Origin: Nitrospiraceae bacterium
Lineage (GTDB): Bacteria; Nitrospirota; Nitrospiria; Nitrospirales; UBA8639
Length of the DNA: 64,000 nucleotides
Assembly (NCBI GenBank): GCA_020632595.1
Contig: JACKFF010000008.1
Coordinates: 137,428-201,427 of the forward strand
Reading direction: 5' to 3'
This document shows positions 44,581 through 53,891 of the stretch, one piece after another; positions within the stretch are counted from its first letter, which is position 1, and every line of letters begins with the position of its first letter. The notes under the pieces are model-generated. The model was not told where the DNA came from. It was given only the letters and a program-made list of their open reading frames with translations, and searched no databases. A program made the translations under genes and the position numbers.

Positions 44581-45870
44581 TCACGCGACCTGAATGCAAG
44601 GAATCGGCGCTCGACGATTTCCCGGTTTTGCCAGTAGCATCTGCACGTTACTGATAACGCGTTCCGTAAATCCCCCCTCGCAATAACAAAAATAGAATTC
44701 CCACATCCGGAAAAATTCCTCGGAGTAGCCCAGTCTGAGAATTTTCTTCCGGTTCCGGTACAGATTGTCGCGCCAGGCTTTCAGTGTCGTGACATAATGA
44801 GGCCCGATATCCTCAAGATGAAAGAGCCGCAGATCACTGGCTCGTGCGATAGACCCGCTCATGGCGGTGATGGAGGGAATACAGCTTCCCGGAAAAATGT
44901 ACCGTTGGATGAAATCCACCGATCGTTTGGCGGCTTCGTATCGCTGATCGGCGATCGTGATGGCCTGCAACACCATCATCCCCTCAGGTTTCAAAAGCCG
45001 GCTGCATGCGCTAAAATAGGCATCGAAATACTGGTATCCCACCGCTTCGATCATTTCTAATGAAACCAGTTTGTCGTATTGTCCTGTGAGGTCCCGATAA
45101 TCCTCGCATAGCACGGTGATGCGGTCATTCAAATTGGCTGCAGCCACCCGCTCACAGGCCAGATGGTATTGTTGTTGTGATATGGTGGTGGTCGTCACCT
45201 GACAGCCATAGCGGGTAGCCGCATGCAGAGCAAACCCGCCCCACCCGGTTCCAATCTCAAGAAGGTGATCGGTGGATTTTAATTCCAGTTTACGACAAAT
45301 GTGGTCCAGGCGAGCCACCTGGGCCTCATGAAGCGTCATGGACGAATCCGGAAAGATGGCGCTGGAGTACATCAGGCTTTCATCAAGAAACAGGGCAAAG
45401 AACTCATTGCCGACATCATAGTGGGCTGAAATGTTCCGTCGGCTTCCTTTGGCCGTGTTCCGGTTCAGTCGGTGGAGGAATTTCTGGATGGGGATGGTGA
45501 ACCAGGCCCATCTGCCATCCATGCCGTCCAGCAGTTCCCGATTGCATAAGAAAATGCGTATCAGGTCCGGAAGATTATCGATCTGCCAATAGCCTGCCAT
45601 AAAGGCCTCTCCGGCCCCGATGGATCCACCAAACGCCGTATCAGTGTAGAATCGGGGATTGGTGACCGTGACGGTGACTCTCAGCGGGCATTGCGCCGTG
45701 ACCCGGCCGAATCGTTGTTGAGTGTCTCCATCATGCAGTGTAATTTCCCCGTTGGTTATCCGGCTGAGCCGACTGAGGAGCGCGCGCCTGGCGAATGTCT
45801 CCAGAAATCTGGGTTTGGGAGTGGTGCCCGCCGAGATGGTTGACGGGATTGATAGGGATTTTGACGTCAT
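44581..45870 (-). CDS. cfa: Cyclopropane-fatty-acyl-phospholipid synthase family methyltransferase
   Basis: 429 residues, the full length of CFA synthases. Recognised: SAHYDVGNEFFALFLDESLM (~145-165), YSSAIF, the SAM loop LLEIGTGWGGFALHAA, a VSLEMIEAVG segment and FIQRYIFPGSCIPSITAM (substrate pocket). The family transfers a methylene or methyl from SAM to unsaturated acyl chains in membrane lipids. A second homologue lies at 50650. Its start overlaps DUF1365 by 4 nt, and only 30 nt separate its stop from the multicopper oxidase start, so one long transcript is likely. Confidence 0.87.
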   Translation of the reverse strand: MTSKSLSIPSTISAGTTPKPRFLETFARRALLSRLSRITNGEITLHDGDTQQRFGRVTAQCPLRVTVTVTNPRFYTDTAFGGSIGAGEAFMAGYWQIDNLPDLIRIFLCNRELLDGMDGRWAWFTIPIQKFLHRLNRNTAKGSRRNISAHYDVGNEFFALFLDESLMYSSAIFPDSSMTLHEAQVARLDHICRKLELKSTDHLLEIGTGWGGFALHAATRYGCQVTTTTISQQQYHLACERVAAANLNDRITVLCEDYRDLTGQYDKLVSLEMIEAVGYQYFDAYFSACSRLLKPEGMMVLQAITIADQRYEAAKRSVDFIQRYIFPGSCIPSITAMSGSIARASDLRLFHLEDIGPHYVTTLKAWRDNLYRNRKKILRLGYSEEFFRMWEFYFCYCEGGFTERVISNVQMLLAKPGNRRAPIPCIQVA

Positions 45871-46661
45871 AGGCTGTCTGCCGATCTGGCTCCTCCTTGT
45901 GGGTTTTGAACAATTTTTGAGGGGTGAGTAAAGATTGGCACGCGTTTAAGAAAAAGTTTCAAGGCCTGCCAATAAATCGCGCCCAGCACCTTCATGGGCA
46001 TGAGGGGATAGCCGGCCAATTCGCGGGCGCAGCTCATCCCGTTGATGGGTTCACGCTCCAATATCAGTGTCGCGTCAAAGATGCTCCGGTTGTGCCGAAA
46101 GTTTTGCATATGCACTGATAGGTGCGTGTCCGGAATTCCGAATGTCCAATCATATTGAATGTCCATGGGCATAAATGGCGAAACATGAAACGCCTTTCCA
46201 AACCGGAAACGTAGGTGTTTGGTCTGTGTCAGACTCGAATGGCGTGTAAGGACATAGGCATGCCGTTCGTTCCATGGGGTGTTGGTGATTTCCGCCACGA
46301 TCGTCTCAAGACATTGAGACCGGGCATCGAAGCAGTAATAAAAACTGACCGGGTTGAACGAAAACCCGAAATGTCGCAGATGCGTAAGGAGTCTGATAGG
46401 CCCATCAGGGGTATGTCCGGTTTCTCGCCGGATGTGGTCACGGACAGCTGTCTGCAGAGGAATTCCGGGATTGCCCAGATAGTCCCTTCGTTGAAATCTG
46501 ACCGGTGCAGGGCCCTTCGTTGACCAGAACCAACGGCCCTTGAAGACGTTGTCGAGCTCATCGAGATCAAGATACGCATAACACACCGGATAATTGAACG
46601 AATGGGCTTTCGGTTCAAACCGCCGATGCCGTATCCGTCCGTGGTAAAGGCAACTCTGCAT
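45867..46661 (-). CDS. DUF1365 domain protein
   Basis: 264 residues beginning MQSCLYHGRIRHRRFEPKAH, the usual N-terminus of the family, with FNYPVCYAYLDLDEL, LLTHLRHFGFSFNPVSFYYC and FHVSPFMPMDIQYDW. Function is unknown. The gene almost always accompanies an FAD oxidoreductase and a CFA-synthase-like enzyme, as here, which suggests a role in lipid modification. Its start lies 47 nt inside the FAD oxidoreductase gene, an unusually long overlap, and that start is supported by the family alignment. Confidence 0.85.
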   Translation of the reverse strand: MQSCLYHGRIRHRRFEPKAHSFNYPVCYAYLDLDELDNVFKGRWFWSTKGPAPVRFQRRDYLGNPGIPLQTAVRDHIRRETGHTPDGPIRLLTHLRHFGFSFNPVSFYYCFDARSQCLETIVAEITNTPWNERHAYVLTRHSSLTQTKHLRFRFGKAFHVSPFMPMDIQYDWTFGIPDTHLSVHMQNFRHNRSIFDATLILEREPINGMSCARELAGYPLMPMKVLGAIYWQALKLFLKRVPIFTHPSKIVQNPQGGARSADSL

Positions 46662-47907
46662 GATGCGTGGTCCTTTTGAAATGTTCCAACGCGTTCAGGG
46701 CACTCACGACGCCATCCTCGTGGAAGCCGTATCGCCAGTATGCCCCGCAAAAATATGTCCGGTTCGGGCCGTTGATCTCTGCCTGCCGCTGTTGCGCGCG
46801 GACACTGGGAATGGAAAAAATCGGGTGAGCATAGATCATGCGCTTCAGAATTTTGGCGGGGGAAATGTCCCGGCTGTTATTCAGGGTGACGCAAAATTGA
46901 ACGGGGGCGCGAAGGCCCTGCAAAATATTCAGATTGTAGGTCACCGCAACCCGATTTTGTGTGTGAACCGGAATATGGTAGTTCCAGGCAGCCCAGGCTT
47001 GTCGGCGTGTGGGTAACATACCGGCATCGGTGTGAAGGACCGCCTCATTGTTCTGTGTGGCCATCGGCCCTAACACCTCTTCTTCCAGGGCCGTGGCATC
47101 GCTTAATAAACGAAGGGCCTGGTTTCCGTGCGTCGCAATGAATACGGTGTCGAAGCGCTCGGAAGATCCCTGCGCGCTTGTCACGGTCACATAGTCCCTG
47201 TTTCGTGTGATGCGTTCTACCGGGGTATTGGTGCGGATACGATCGCGAAAGGAAGCGGTCAGTTTTTTGACGTAGGTTTGGGAGCCTTTGCGAATGACAT
47301 ACCACGTCGGACGATCATTAATATTCAGCATCCCGTGGTTATGAAAGAACCGGATAAAGAACTGCGCGGGCATGGCCCACATCTGTGCAGGATCTGCTGA
47401 CCAGATGGCCGCTCCCATGGGAATCAAATACCAATCAAGAAATTCTTTCCCGTAACCGGCCTGTTTCAGATAGTGTCCTAGTGTTGTGTTCATGTCCGGA
47501 TTGGCGAGGCACTGGGGAGCCTCCCGATTAAAACGGAGAATGTCCCTGATCATTCTATAGAACGATGGCCGGAGCAAATTCCGCCGTTGAGCAAAAAGGG
47601 TATTTAACGTTGTCCCGTTATATTCCAGACCTGAACGATCACATTTGACGCTGAAGCCCATCGAAGAGGCTTGAGTCGGAACCTCCAGGTCCTTGAGCAG
47701 CCTGGTGAAGCAGGGATAGGTTTGGTGATTAAAGACCATAAACCCGCTATCAAGCTGATACCGTTGGCCCTCCCACGCGATCTCATGCGTGTGGGTATGT
47801 CCTCCCACATAATCATTAGCTTCAAAAACCGTGATCCGGTGGTGACGGCTGAGATAATAGGCCGCCACATTTCCCGCAATACCGGTTCCGATAATGGCAA
47901 TGTTCAC
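46615..47907 (-). CDS. FAD-dependent oxidoreductase (amine oxidase/desaturase-like)
   Basis: 430 residues starting at a GTG. The dinucleotide-binding motif is IAIIGTGIAGNVAAYYLSRH, followed by ITVFEANDYVGGHTHTH (the second FAD contact). VFIATHGNQALRLLSDATAL and the C-terminal FCGAYWRYGFHEDGVVSALN complete the flavin amine-oxidase fold. Relatives in the singlet-oxygen regulon of Rhodobacter act on fatty acids; I infer a fatty-acyl substrate from the neighbours (DUF1365, CFA-synthase-like). Its GTGA start overlaps the stop of a 49-codon frame upstream. Confidence 0.85.
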   Translation of the reverse strand: MNIAIIGTGIAGNVAAYYLSRHHRITVFEANDYVGGHTHTHEIAWEGQRYQLDSGFMVFNHQTYPCFTRLLKDLEVPTQASSMGFSVKCDRSGLEYNGTTLNTLFAQRRNLLRPSFYRMIRDILRFNREAPQCLANPDMNTTLGHYLKQAGYGKEFLDWYLIPMGAAIWSADPAQMWAMPAQFFIRFFHNHGMLNINDRPTWYVIRKGSQTYVKKLTASFRDRIRTNTPVERITRNRDYVTVTSAQGSSERFDTVFIATHGNQALRLLSDATALEEEVLGPMATQNNEAVLHTDAGMLPTRRQAWAAWNYHIPVHTQNRVAVTYNLNILQGLRAPVQFCVTLNNSRDISPAKILKRMIYAHPIFSIPSVRAQQRQAEINGPNRTYFCGAYWRYGFHEDGVVSALNALEHFKRTTHHAELPLPRTDTASAV

Positions 47908-48053
47908 AGGCGGCTCCTCTGGATTGTCCGATCCAGCCCTGACAGGGGCTTTCCATAGGCGGATGCTCCGGCCTGAACCGGTGGTACATCAATTCCAAGG
48001 CATGGCCGTCGATACAGCCCACAGATTTTTGCCATGTTGTGGATCAGTGTCAT
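47904..48053 (-). CDS. Small protein (49 residues) in the lipid-modification cluster
   Basis: The ATG at 48053 has AAGGA about 10 nt upstream. The frame (MTLIHNMAKICGLYRRPCLG ... SGLDRTIQRSRL) fills the gap between the lipocalin and FAD oxidoreductase genes and its TGA overlaps the GTG start of the latter (GTGA). It is basic, with two Cys, and has no membrane helix. No family recognised. It could be a true small protein or a leader that couples translation into the oxidoreductase gene. Confidence 0.45.
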   Translation of the reverse strand: MTLIHNMAKICGLYRRPCLGIDVPPVQAGASAYGKPLSGLDRTIQRSRL

Positions 48054-48078
48054 CCTCACGTGTTCCTTTTCATGATCA

Positions 48079-48615
48079 TCAATTCTGCCCAGCTTCCCAC
48101 CGTTGTGGGACCCGTTGAATTTTTGAGAGGTCATACCCTTGGGTGGCAATAATCTTGAGCAGATGTTGATAATCCTCCTCAGGCAGCCGGGGAGTTCGGG
48201 CCATAATCCAGACGTAGTCCCGTTTGAGGCGGCCGATGATGGTTTGGCTGTAATCCGGATTGACAAACACGATTCGGTAGTCGGCTTTGAACGGCCAGAA
48301 AAATTGCATGTCCCACACGGCATAGGACTCCTGGTCCACAACAAATCCGGTCGGGCGGTATATCTTCTGTTGACCCTCGAATCCGCCCTGGCGAAAGGTA
48401 AAAGTGGTGGCGATGGTTCCATCGTCATTGAGTCGGTAGGACTCCACTGCGTTGAACGCCTCCGTCTCAATGAACGTTGGAATGTTGGCAATCACATACC
48501 AATCTCCCATAAAGCGCTCGAGATCGACCTCACTGGCGGTCTGAATGGGCGGTGGGCTGCTGCACCCTAAGAGACTTCCGAGCAGCCCACAGGCTATCAA
48601 TGATGAGGTGTGCAT
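48079..48615 (-). CDS. blc: Outer-membrane lipocalin (Blc-like lipoprotein)
   Basis: 178 residues. The lipoprotein signal is LIACGLLGSLLGC. The lipocalin signature is DLERFMGDWYVIANIPTFIE (GxW motif), with GRLKRDYVWIMARTPRLPEE near the C-terminus, as in Blc. Lipocalins of this type bind fatty acids or lysophospholipids and help membrane repair under stress. This fits the lipid-modification genes around it. It is 12 nt downstream of the DUF6134 gene. Confidence 0.88.
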   Translation of the reverse strand: MHTSSLIACGLLGSLLGCSSPPPIQTASEVDLERFMGDWYVIANIPTFIETEAFNAVESYRLNDDGTIATTFTFRQGGFEGQQKIYRPTGFVVDQESYAVWDMQFFWPFKADYRIVFVNPDYSQTIIGRLKRDYVWIMARTPRLPEEDYQHLLKIIATQGYDLSKIQRVPQRWEAGQN

Positions 48616-48627
48616 TTTCCTCTTTCC

Positions 48628-49299
48628 CTACTGAAGTTCATAGCGCAACTTCTTGCCGTCTTTGGTGGTCGATTGTAGTCCGACCCACTCGTCGTCCATG
48701 GTATACCAGAGATCAATGGTAAACTTGTCACTTATAATACGGTGATGGCGGGTGGGAGTCGGCACTCCACGTAGTGAGAATGTTTCTTCCGCCACAATCT
48801 GAATTTCAACCGGCTGTAGTTCCCCCGTCTGCGAATTGAGCAGGCGACTGCTCTGAAACCAGGCTGGATTCCAGTAGGCAAAGGTTTTGATGCAACCCTC
48901 CAGGGTTTGTTCTCCATCGTGGGTGTGTAAACGCAATTTGCCACCCTTGGAGGTCCCTTCCACAAAAAACGATTCACCATTGTCACTCGTTTTGGCCCGA
49001 ATCTCCTTGAGGCATTCCCCTTCCCAGACTTCAGCATTGGTGTGCCGGTAAGTATAAAACGTGATGAAAAAGTACTTCACATCAAATTCGGCCTCCACGT
49101 TGATCTGCGTGCGCGTACCTTTCGCGGATACCACAAAGCGCTGAAATCCGATTTCATCATCGTCCAGAAAGACCTTAAAGGCATAAGTCTTTTGGTTGGT
49201 GTCCTGGGCAGATCTGGCCATACCCATGGAGAAAAGAAAAAAGGTCATGAGTGTCAACCACAGCGGTGCACCTTCGATCATGTGGAACGTACCAATCAT
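48628..49299 (-). CDS. DUF6134 family exported protein
   Basis: 223 residues. The signal peptide includes LWLTLMTFFLFSMGMARS. The mature part reads YAFKVFLDDDEIGFQRFVVS, NVEAEFDVKYFFITFYTYRH, EVWEGECLKEIRAKTSDNGE and TIDLWYTMDDEWVGLQSTTK, a beta-rich pattern of the DUF6134 family. The fold may resemble lipid-binding lipocalin-like sheets; the function is unknown. Its ATG lies within the last codons of the DUF1295 gene (4-nt overlap). Confidence 0.75.
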   Translation of the reverse strand: MIGTFHMIEGAPLWLTLMTFFLFSMGMARSAQDTNQKTYAFKVFLDDDEIGFQRFVVSAKGTRTQINVEAEFDVKYFFITFYTYRHTNAEVWEGECLKEIRAKTSDNGESFFVEGTSKGGKLRLHTHDGEQTLEGCIKTFAYWNPAWFQSSRLLNSQTGELQPVEIQIVAEETFSLRGVPTPTRHHRIISDKFTIDLWYTMDDEWVGLQSTTKDGKKLRYELQ

Positions 49300-50102
49300 G
49301 ATATTTCCTCCTGATGATCGGCGACGGGGTTCGCTTTTTTCTGAGGCCCTGGAATGAAGGCGTTGGTGCTCGCGATATATTCACGATAGCCTGGCCGTCG
49401 ATCCACAATAGTTTCCTCGAGCATCGTCACACCGGAAAATTTCAGCAGTAAAAAAGTTAACAGGATGGGTGAGAGAATCGACCACCAGGCGCCGGTCGGG
49501 ATCACGAAGAGAAAGAATCCCCACCAGATCAGGCATTCGCCGAAATAATTAGGGTGGCGTGTATAGCGCCACAATCCTTGATTCATCACTTTGCCTCGAT
49601 TCGCGGGATTCATCTTGAAGCGAGCCAGCTGCCAATCGCCCACCGATTCAAAGACCATCCCGATTATCCACAAGGCCACGGCCAGAATATCGAAGATGCT
49701 GTAGTCAAATGGCACGGTTAAGGCGACCCACAATGGCATGGAGATGATCCAGGCCAACACAGCTTGAAACACAAAAATGATCCCGAGGCTTTTCAGCGCA
49801 AAGTTTGGCTCATACTTGTGACGAATGGCTTGATACCGGGCGTCCTCGGATTCGCCCCAGTTTCTCCAGGTGATATACACCGTCAGCCGGAGGGCCCAGA
49901 ATAGGACGAGAGTGAGCACCAGGGAGGAGCGATTCCAATAGGGCTCAACGCTGCTCGAATAGATCAAGGCAGCCGCGAAGATCATGACGGCCCACATACT
50001 GTCCACGATGCTGACGTCCCGTTTGGCGAGGCTGATCAGCCAGGTGATTCCCGCCAGGACAAGAGTTCCGATCAGGCCGGAAAGGTAGATGGAGAAGGTC
50101 AT
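49296..50102 (-). CDS. DUF1295 membrane protein (steroid 5-alpha-reductase-like)
   Basis: 268 residues with about seven hydrophobic segments. The family signature at the C-terminal half is GLWRYTRHPNYFGECLIWWG, with LLLKFSGVTMLEETIVDRRP and YREYIASTNAFIPG after it. Related enzymes reduce double bonds of isoprenoid or fatty substrates with NADPH or act as methyltransferases of the ICMT type. A role in lipid processing is inferred from the cluster. It overlaps its neighbours on both sides by 4 nt. Confidence 0.87.
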   Translation of the reverse strand: MTFSIYLSGLIGTLVLAGITWLISLAKRDVSIVDSMWAVMIFAAALIYSSSVEPYWNRSSLVLTLVLFWALRLTVYITWRNWGESEDARYQAIRHKYEPNFALKSLGIIFVFQAVLAWIISMPLWVALTVPFDYSIFDILAVALWIIGMVFESVGDWQLARFKMNPANRGKVMNQGLWRYTRHPNYFGECLIWWGFFLFVIPTGAWWSILSPILLTFLLLKFSGVTMLEETIVDRRPGYREYIASTNAFIPGPQKKANPVADHQEEIS

Positions 50103-50638
50103 ATGGTGCTCTCCTTGAGGCTTGGTGCAAAGCCATCAAAGCGTGTGGATAGTGCCATCAGAATGGGTGTGATGATGGCCCAGCCGATGGCCAGGGCGAT
50201 CAATGCCGCGTTTTGGTTACCAAACTCGAGGGCTCCCAACTGGTGTCCTCCATAATAGGCCAGTGGTCCTCCAATGCTTCCGGCAAGTGCAGCTAAGAAC
50301 CAGCGCCCCCTCAGCCAGCGAAGTGAGACATTCAACAGGGTTGCAAAGAGTCCCCACATGAGCACGATCCAGTATGGGGCGGTGTGTGGGATGAGGATGC
50401 CGGAGGAGTAGTGCAGCCAATCGAGCCACACGAGCATGCTGTCCCACACGGCCCCAATAACCAGGACGATCATAACCAGTTTGAATTCTGCTTCAGCCGC
50501 CGGCGCACTGGACAGGTGAATAGCCATAATGACTAAAGCCATGAGTGCCCCCATCCACGGGCGTTGCCCGGCTCCGCTGAGTACGCAGGCGAACCAGCCG
50601 ATCTGAAACAGGAAAAGGTTGTAGAGAGTCCTAACCAT
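50099..50638 (-). CDS. DUF2878 membrane protein
   Basis: 179 residues with five or six hydrophobic helices; LYNLFLFQIGWFACVLSG at the start and SIGGPLAYYGGHQLGALEF near the C-terminus are typical of DUF2878. Function unknown. The family is nearly always found in the same cluster as CFA-synthase-like, DUF1365 and DUF1295 genes. It begins 12 nt after the methyltransferase gene. Confidence 0.82.
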   Translation of the reverse strand: MVRTLYNLFLFQIGWFACVLSGAGQRPWMGALMALVIMAIHLSSAPAAEAEFKLVMIVLVIGAVWDSMLVWLDWLHYSSGILIPHTAPYWIVLMWGLFATLLNVSLRWLRGRWFLAALAGSIGGPLAYYGGHQLGALEFGNQNAALIALAIGWAIITPILMALSTRFDGFAPSLKESTI

Positions 50639-50649
50639 GCATGTTCCCT

Positions 50650-51705
50650 TCAGGTGAGGTCGCCCTTCTCAAAAAGATAATGGCTGACCCACCATTCCTG
50701 CCCCTCACGATGGCCGAATAATTCGGCACAGGCCATAAAGAATATCCGCCAGCGGACCCACCAGAGGCCCGCATTCCGTTTCCCATAGGTCTCGAGAAAT
50801 AGGGGCCACAAGGATTCACGGTGGAGGTCCATGTTTCCCAGCCAGGCGTTAGCCGTTCGTGCGTAATGTGTGCCGGCCCATCTCCATTGGGTCACGAGTC
50901 TGAGCGGACTCTGAATGGCCAAAGGCAGATCATCACTAGGCATCATGCCTCCGGTGAAAAAATAACGGCTCATCCAGTCACTCTCGTCCCGCACTTCAAA
51001 TGTATACGGGACGGCCCGATGCACGAAGATGTGCATGAAGAAACGCCCGTCAGGCCTGAGCCAGTCGTGAATCCGATCAAAAAGATGAGACCAATTCCGC
51101 ATGTGCTCGAACATTTCCACTGACACCACGCGATCGAATTGACTGTGTTCAATGTGAAATGTATTCATGTCGCACGTGACCACGTGAATGTTGCGCAATC
51201 CGCGTTGTCGTGCCTGAGAGTCGATATATGCTTTTTGTGAATGAGAGTTTGAGACTGCCGTAATGTGACTGTGCGGATAATGGGCTGCCATCCAGAGCGA
51301 CAGAGATCCCCATCCACAGCCCAAATCCAGGATGGATTGTCCGTCATGAAGATCAGCATGCGCACATGATTCCCCGAGGGCAGACTCTTCGGACTCTGAG
51401 AGCGACTCGACCCCGGAAGGCCAGAACCCGCTGCTGTACTTCATGTGAGGCCCCAGCACCCGGTAAAAAAATTCCGGGGGAACCTCGTAGTGTTGAATAT
51501 TGGCCTTATCAGCGTGGATGGCGATATCGGAGCGAGACATGGTTGCAATAAACGCGGTCTTCAGTGAGGCCAGCTCTTCCACATTCTTGTGGGAAATCTC
51601 ATGTAATCGTTGGCGAACCAGATGCCGTATGCCACGACGAATGAGAAGATCTGGTGCCCAATCACGATTAGTAATGGAAAGTGCTAGTTTCATTGCGAGG
51701 GACAT
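50650..51705 (-). CDS. CFA-synthase-like SAM-dependent methyltransferase (second copy)
   Basis: 351 residues. It shares the CFA-synthase layout: IQHYEVPPEFFYRVLGPHMK, YSSGFWP, the SAM loop SILDLGCGWGSLSLWMA, SHSQKAYIDSQARQRGL and VVSVEMFEHMRNW. It is shorter than the homologue at 44581 and its C-terminus (LFGHREGQEWWVSHYLFEKG) differs, so it probably has another acyl substrate or performs a methyl rather than methylene transfer. Such paired enzymes occur in clusters that make branched or furan fatty acids; that product is an inference. Confidence 0.85.
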   Translation of the reverse strand: MSLAMKLALSITNRDWAPDLLIRRGIRHLVRQRLHEISHKNVEELASLKTAFIATMSRSDIAIHADKANIQHYEVPPEFFYRVLGPHMKYSSGFWPSGVESLSESEESALGESCAHADLHDGQSILDLGCGWGSLSLWMAAHYPHSHITAVSNSHSQKAYIDSQARQRGLRNIHVVTCDMNTFHIEHSQFDRVVSVEMFEHMRNWSHLFDRIHDWLRPDGRFFMHIFVHRAVPYTFEVRDESDWMSRYFFTGGMMPSDDLPLAIQSPLRLVTQWRWAGTHYARTANAWLGNMDLHRESLWPLFLETYGKRNAGLWWVRWRIFFMACAELFGHREGQEWWVSHYLFEKGDLT

Positions 51706-51904
51706 GATAAATTTTTACCCCCTGTGCAGGTCTGGTGGTGACCTGAAGCTCGACGATTCGGATATCAGAAAACCGGGGCTCCGAGTTGGGTTCCATGCGA
51801 GATCGTTGAAAGCCCGGCGTGAAGGCGATGAGAATTCCCACGATGATGGGAGCCATAATGCCCTGTCTCACATACATTCCAGTTCGTGTTGCCATTTTTC
51901 TCAT
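51668..51904 (-). CDS. Small single-helix membrane protein, unknown
   Basis: 78 residues from an ATG at 51904 (GGAAAAC upstream); the frame continues to 51949 without a ribosome site. One hydrophobic segment, GIMAPIIVGILIAFTPGF, then a polar tail with RFSDIRIVELQVTTRPAQGV. It overlaps the downstream methyltransferase gene by 38 nt. It would be the first gene of the 13-kb minus-strand block. Not recognised. Confidence 0.45.
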   Translation of the reverse strand: MRKMATRTGMYVRQGIMAPIIVGILIAFTPGFQRSRMEPNSEPRFSDIRIVELQVTTRPAQGVKIYHVPRNETSTFHY

Positions 51905-52978
51905 GGAATGTTTTCCGTCATTTTGAAACGATTTAAAAGTTTGACCCATTAAGATGTAAATAAATTTTCATACAAATCATTTCTGAAGTCTTGGTTCATT
52001 TCCCTCTATCGCTATATTACGTATCCGACTTCCCTTCATCCACCTAAACTTTGACAAACATTAGACATTGCAAGCGAAAGAATGTAAATCCATCTCATGA
52101 TCATTCCAAAAATGATGTACAAGATGCTGAAATAATTATGAAATTAGCAACTTGAGCTTCATGCGCTCCTGACATTTCTACCTTAATTCTTGCATTGACG
52201 GGGGTGAGTGAAAACCGGCCATGAGGATTTGGCCATGATTCTTTCCATGGATTATTCCGTCATGGATCAAACGCACTTGGCCCTATGCGGTTCTGTTGGA
52301 TGAAAAGTTCTTTTTTAATAGATATCCTCCACTTCAGGTCAATCGCCGGATCCATGTGCTAACAAGGTGAAGAGGGTTTAGACGCTCATCGTCCCTTTAC
52401 CCCTCTCACCTTCGCCTTTTGAGCTTTGACGAGGGATTTTGGAATTCCTATTGTTCTTCAGATGAATAGCAGGAGTGGATTTACAGGCAAAATCTTTGAT
52501 ACTGAATGGTAGGGTTCTGGAATTGTGAAAAGAGAAACCATGAGCATCTGGTTTAAATTCCTTTCAAGGCATGGCGATGCTTTTAGAGAATTGGTATGGA
52601 GTTTATATCCTAATTTTTATCCGTCAGTCTCAGAACTCAATGAGGTTTTTTCAATCTATTCAATAGAAGCTTCTGCATGTCCCAATGTGGCCTGGAGTGA
52701 CCTGAAGCTGTTAGCTTTTTTAAGCTCAGTAGCTTTTTTTATATTCCTGGGACGGTCCAGAAGTGTTGACCGGTCGGGTTGGCTCCTGATTCATTTAACG
52801 CTCAATACCTTAGGGCAACGCTGAGAAATTTCACGGAAATGGCGGTTTAAGGTCTTCCGTGTACCTTTGGATTTCCCCAAAATTATTTGAAAAATTTGGT
52901 TAAAATTTTTGAGCAGTTTGATTGGTTAACTGAGGACATCAGATTTTCCTCTGATGTCCTCTTCGTGGTGCCCTTCGG
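51905..52978. other. Intergenic region upstream of the lipid/photo-oxidative block
   Basis: About 1.1 kb. The right promoter of the block should lie near 51950-52100. A plus-strand frame at 52525-52824 (MKRETMSIWFKFLSRHGDAF ..., one hydrophobic stretch LKLLAFLSSVAFFIFLG) is possible but poorly supported. No RNA gene or transposon part seen. Confidence 0.4.
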
Positions 52979-53083
52979 CTAGTGAGTTTTTTCAGCCTTC
53001 TTAAGATCCTGGTCATCAATGTATTTGAAGACAAAATACATAAGGATTCCCGCTAACAGTCCAAATGGATACAGAGCATACAT
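52979..53083 (-). CDS. 34-residue single-helix membrane protein
   Basis: A very strong ribosome site (AAAGGAGG, 5 nt spacing) precedes ATG 53083. The product is MYALYPFGLLAGILMYFVFK followed by YIDDQDLKKAEKTH: one membrane helix and a charged tail. The size and shape resemble accessory subunits of respiratory complexes (CydX, CcoQ type), but the sequence is not one I can name, and it is 10 kb from cydAB. It stands alone. Confidence 0.7.
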   Translation of the reverse strand: MYALYPFGLLAGILMYFVFKYIDDQDLKKAEKTH

Positions 53084-53891
53084 GGGGCCCTCCTTTGGTT
53101 GAATGCCAATGGAGAAAGACCGATGATTTGTCCATCATTCTCTAAAATGTTTTCATATGCGAAAATGTTTCGAAAGTCATCTACTCTTTGTCCATAGTTC
53201 ATCTAAACACTCCAGGATCGCCCGGTCAAAGGAAACCGGTTGAAACCTTAGACGGCCTCTTCATGAAACCTCTGGCCATCCTGGTGTAATTTTTATGAGG
53301 CACGGAGCGGTGAACAATCAGAGGAAAATAGTCCCGAGGAGGATCAATCTTTATTTTTGAGGAGGAGCAAAGTTCAAGGGACGTTTGTTCAATTGTAATG
53401 TTCTGCGCAGGAATCTGTCAGGAAAACAAATGAAAACGTATTTCACACAGATCTGGTTGTCCCCCTCTTCAAAACTAACGCGGGCTGAGAAGCTGCCGCC
53501 TTCCCTTGCCTTGCGCCGGATCATCTGGCTCTCATCAGACTGGATGTTCATTCTCGCATATGCTCCGAGGCTGATCGAACGAGCGGAAAATTATGGATGA
53601 GGGACGAAAATGATTCACGGGCAAAAAGAAATCGTGTGTGAACTGCGCGTAGTGTCATGGTAATAATGGAAAACCAGTGAGAGGTTTAGTCATAGATTTA
53701 CAAAGCGCCAGTTCCATGAACGCAATTCCGGACTTCTCCTTTCTGGGCGAATTGCCGGGGAGTGTGCTCAGAAGCCCCATCGGAGTCATTGAGGATAAGC
53801 ACCCGCAAGATGGAATTTAAAAGGTTATCAGGGAATGTTCGCCCCATTAAAATCTGGAGCTATCTTGCCCTCCTTGGAGAAAACATGTGGA
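53084..53891. other. Intergenic region, no supported gene
   Basis: About 800 bases. Two opposing short frames overlap at 53351-53600, and neither has a ribosome site or family features. The 3' side is the end of the photolyase gene on the minus strand. Nothing else was recognised. Confidence 0.4.

Noticed and set aside
51905..52140. LitR/ChrR-type operator upstream of the lipid block
   Set aside because: A single TGTACA occurs near 52110, but the second half-site at the expected spacing is missing.
52525..52824. 99-residue frame as a confident gene
   Set aside because: One hydrophobic stretch but no ribosome site of quality and no family; mentioned only within the intergenic entry.
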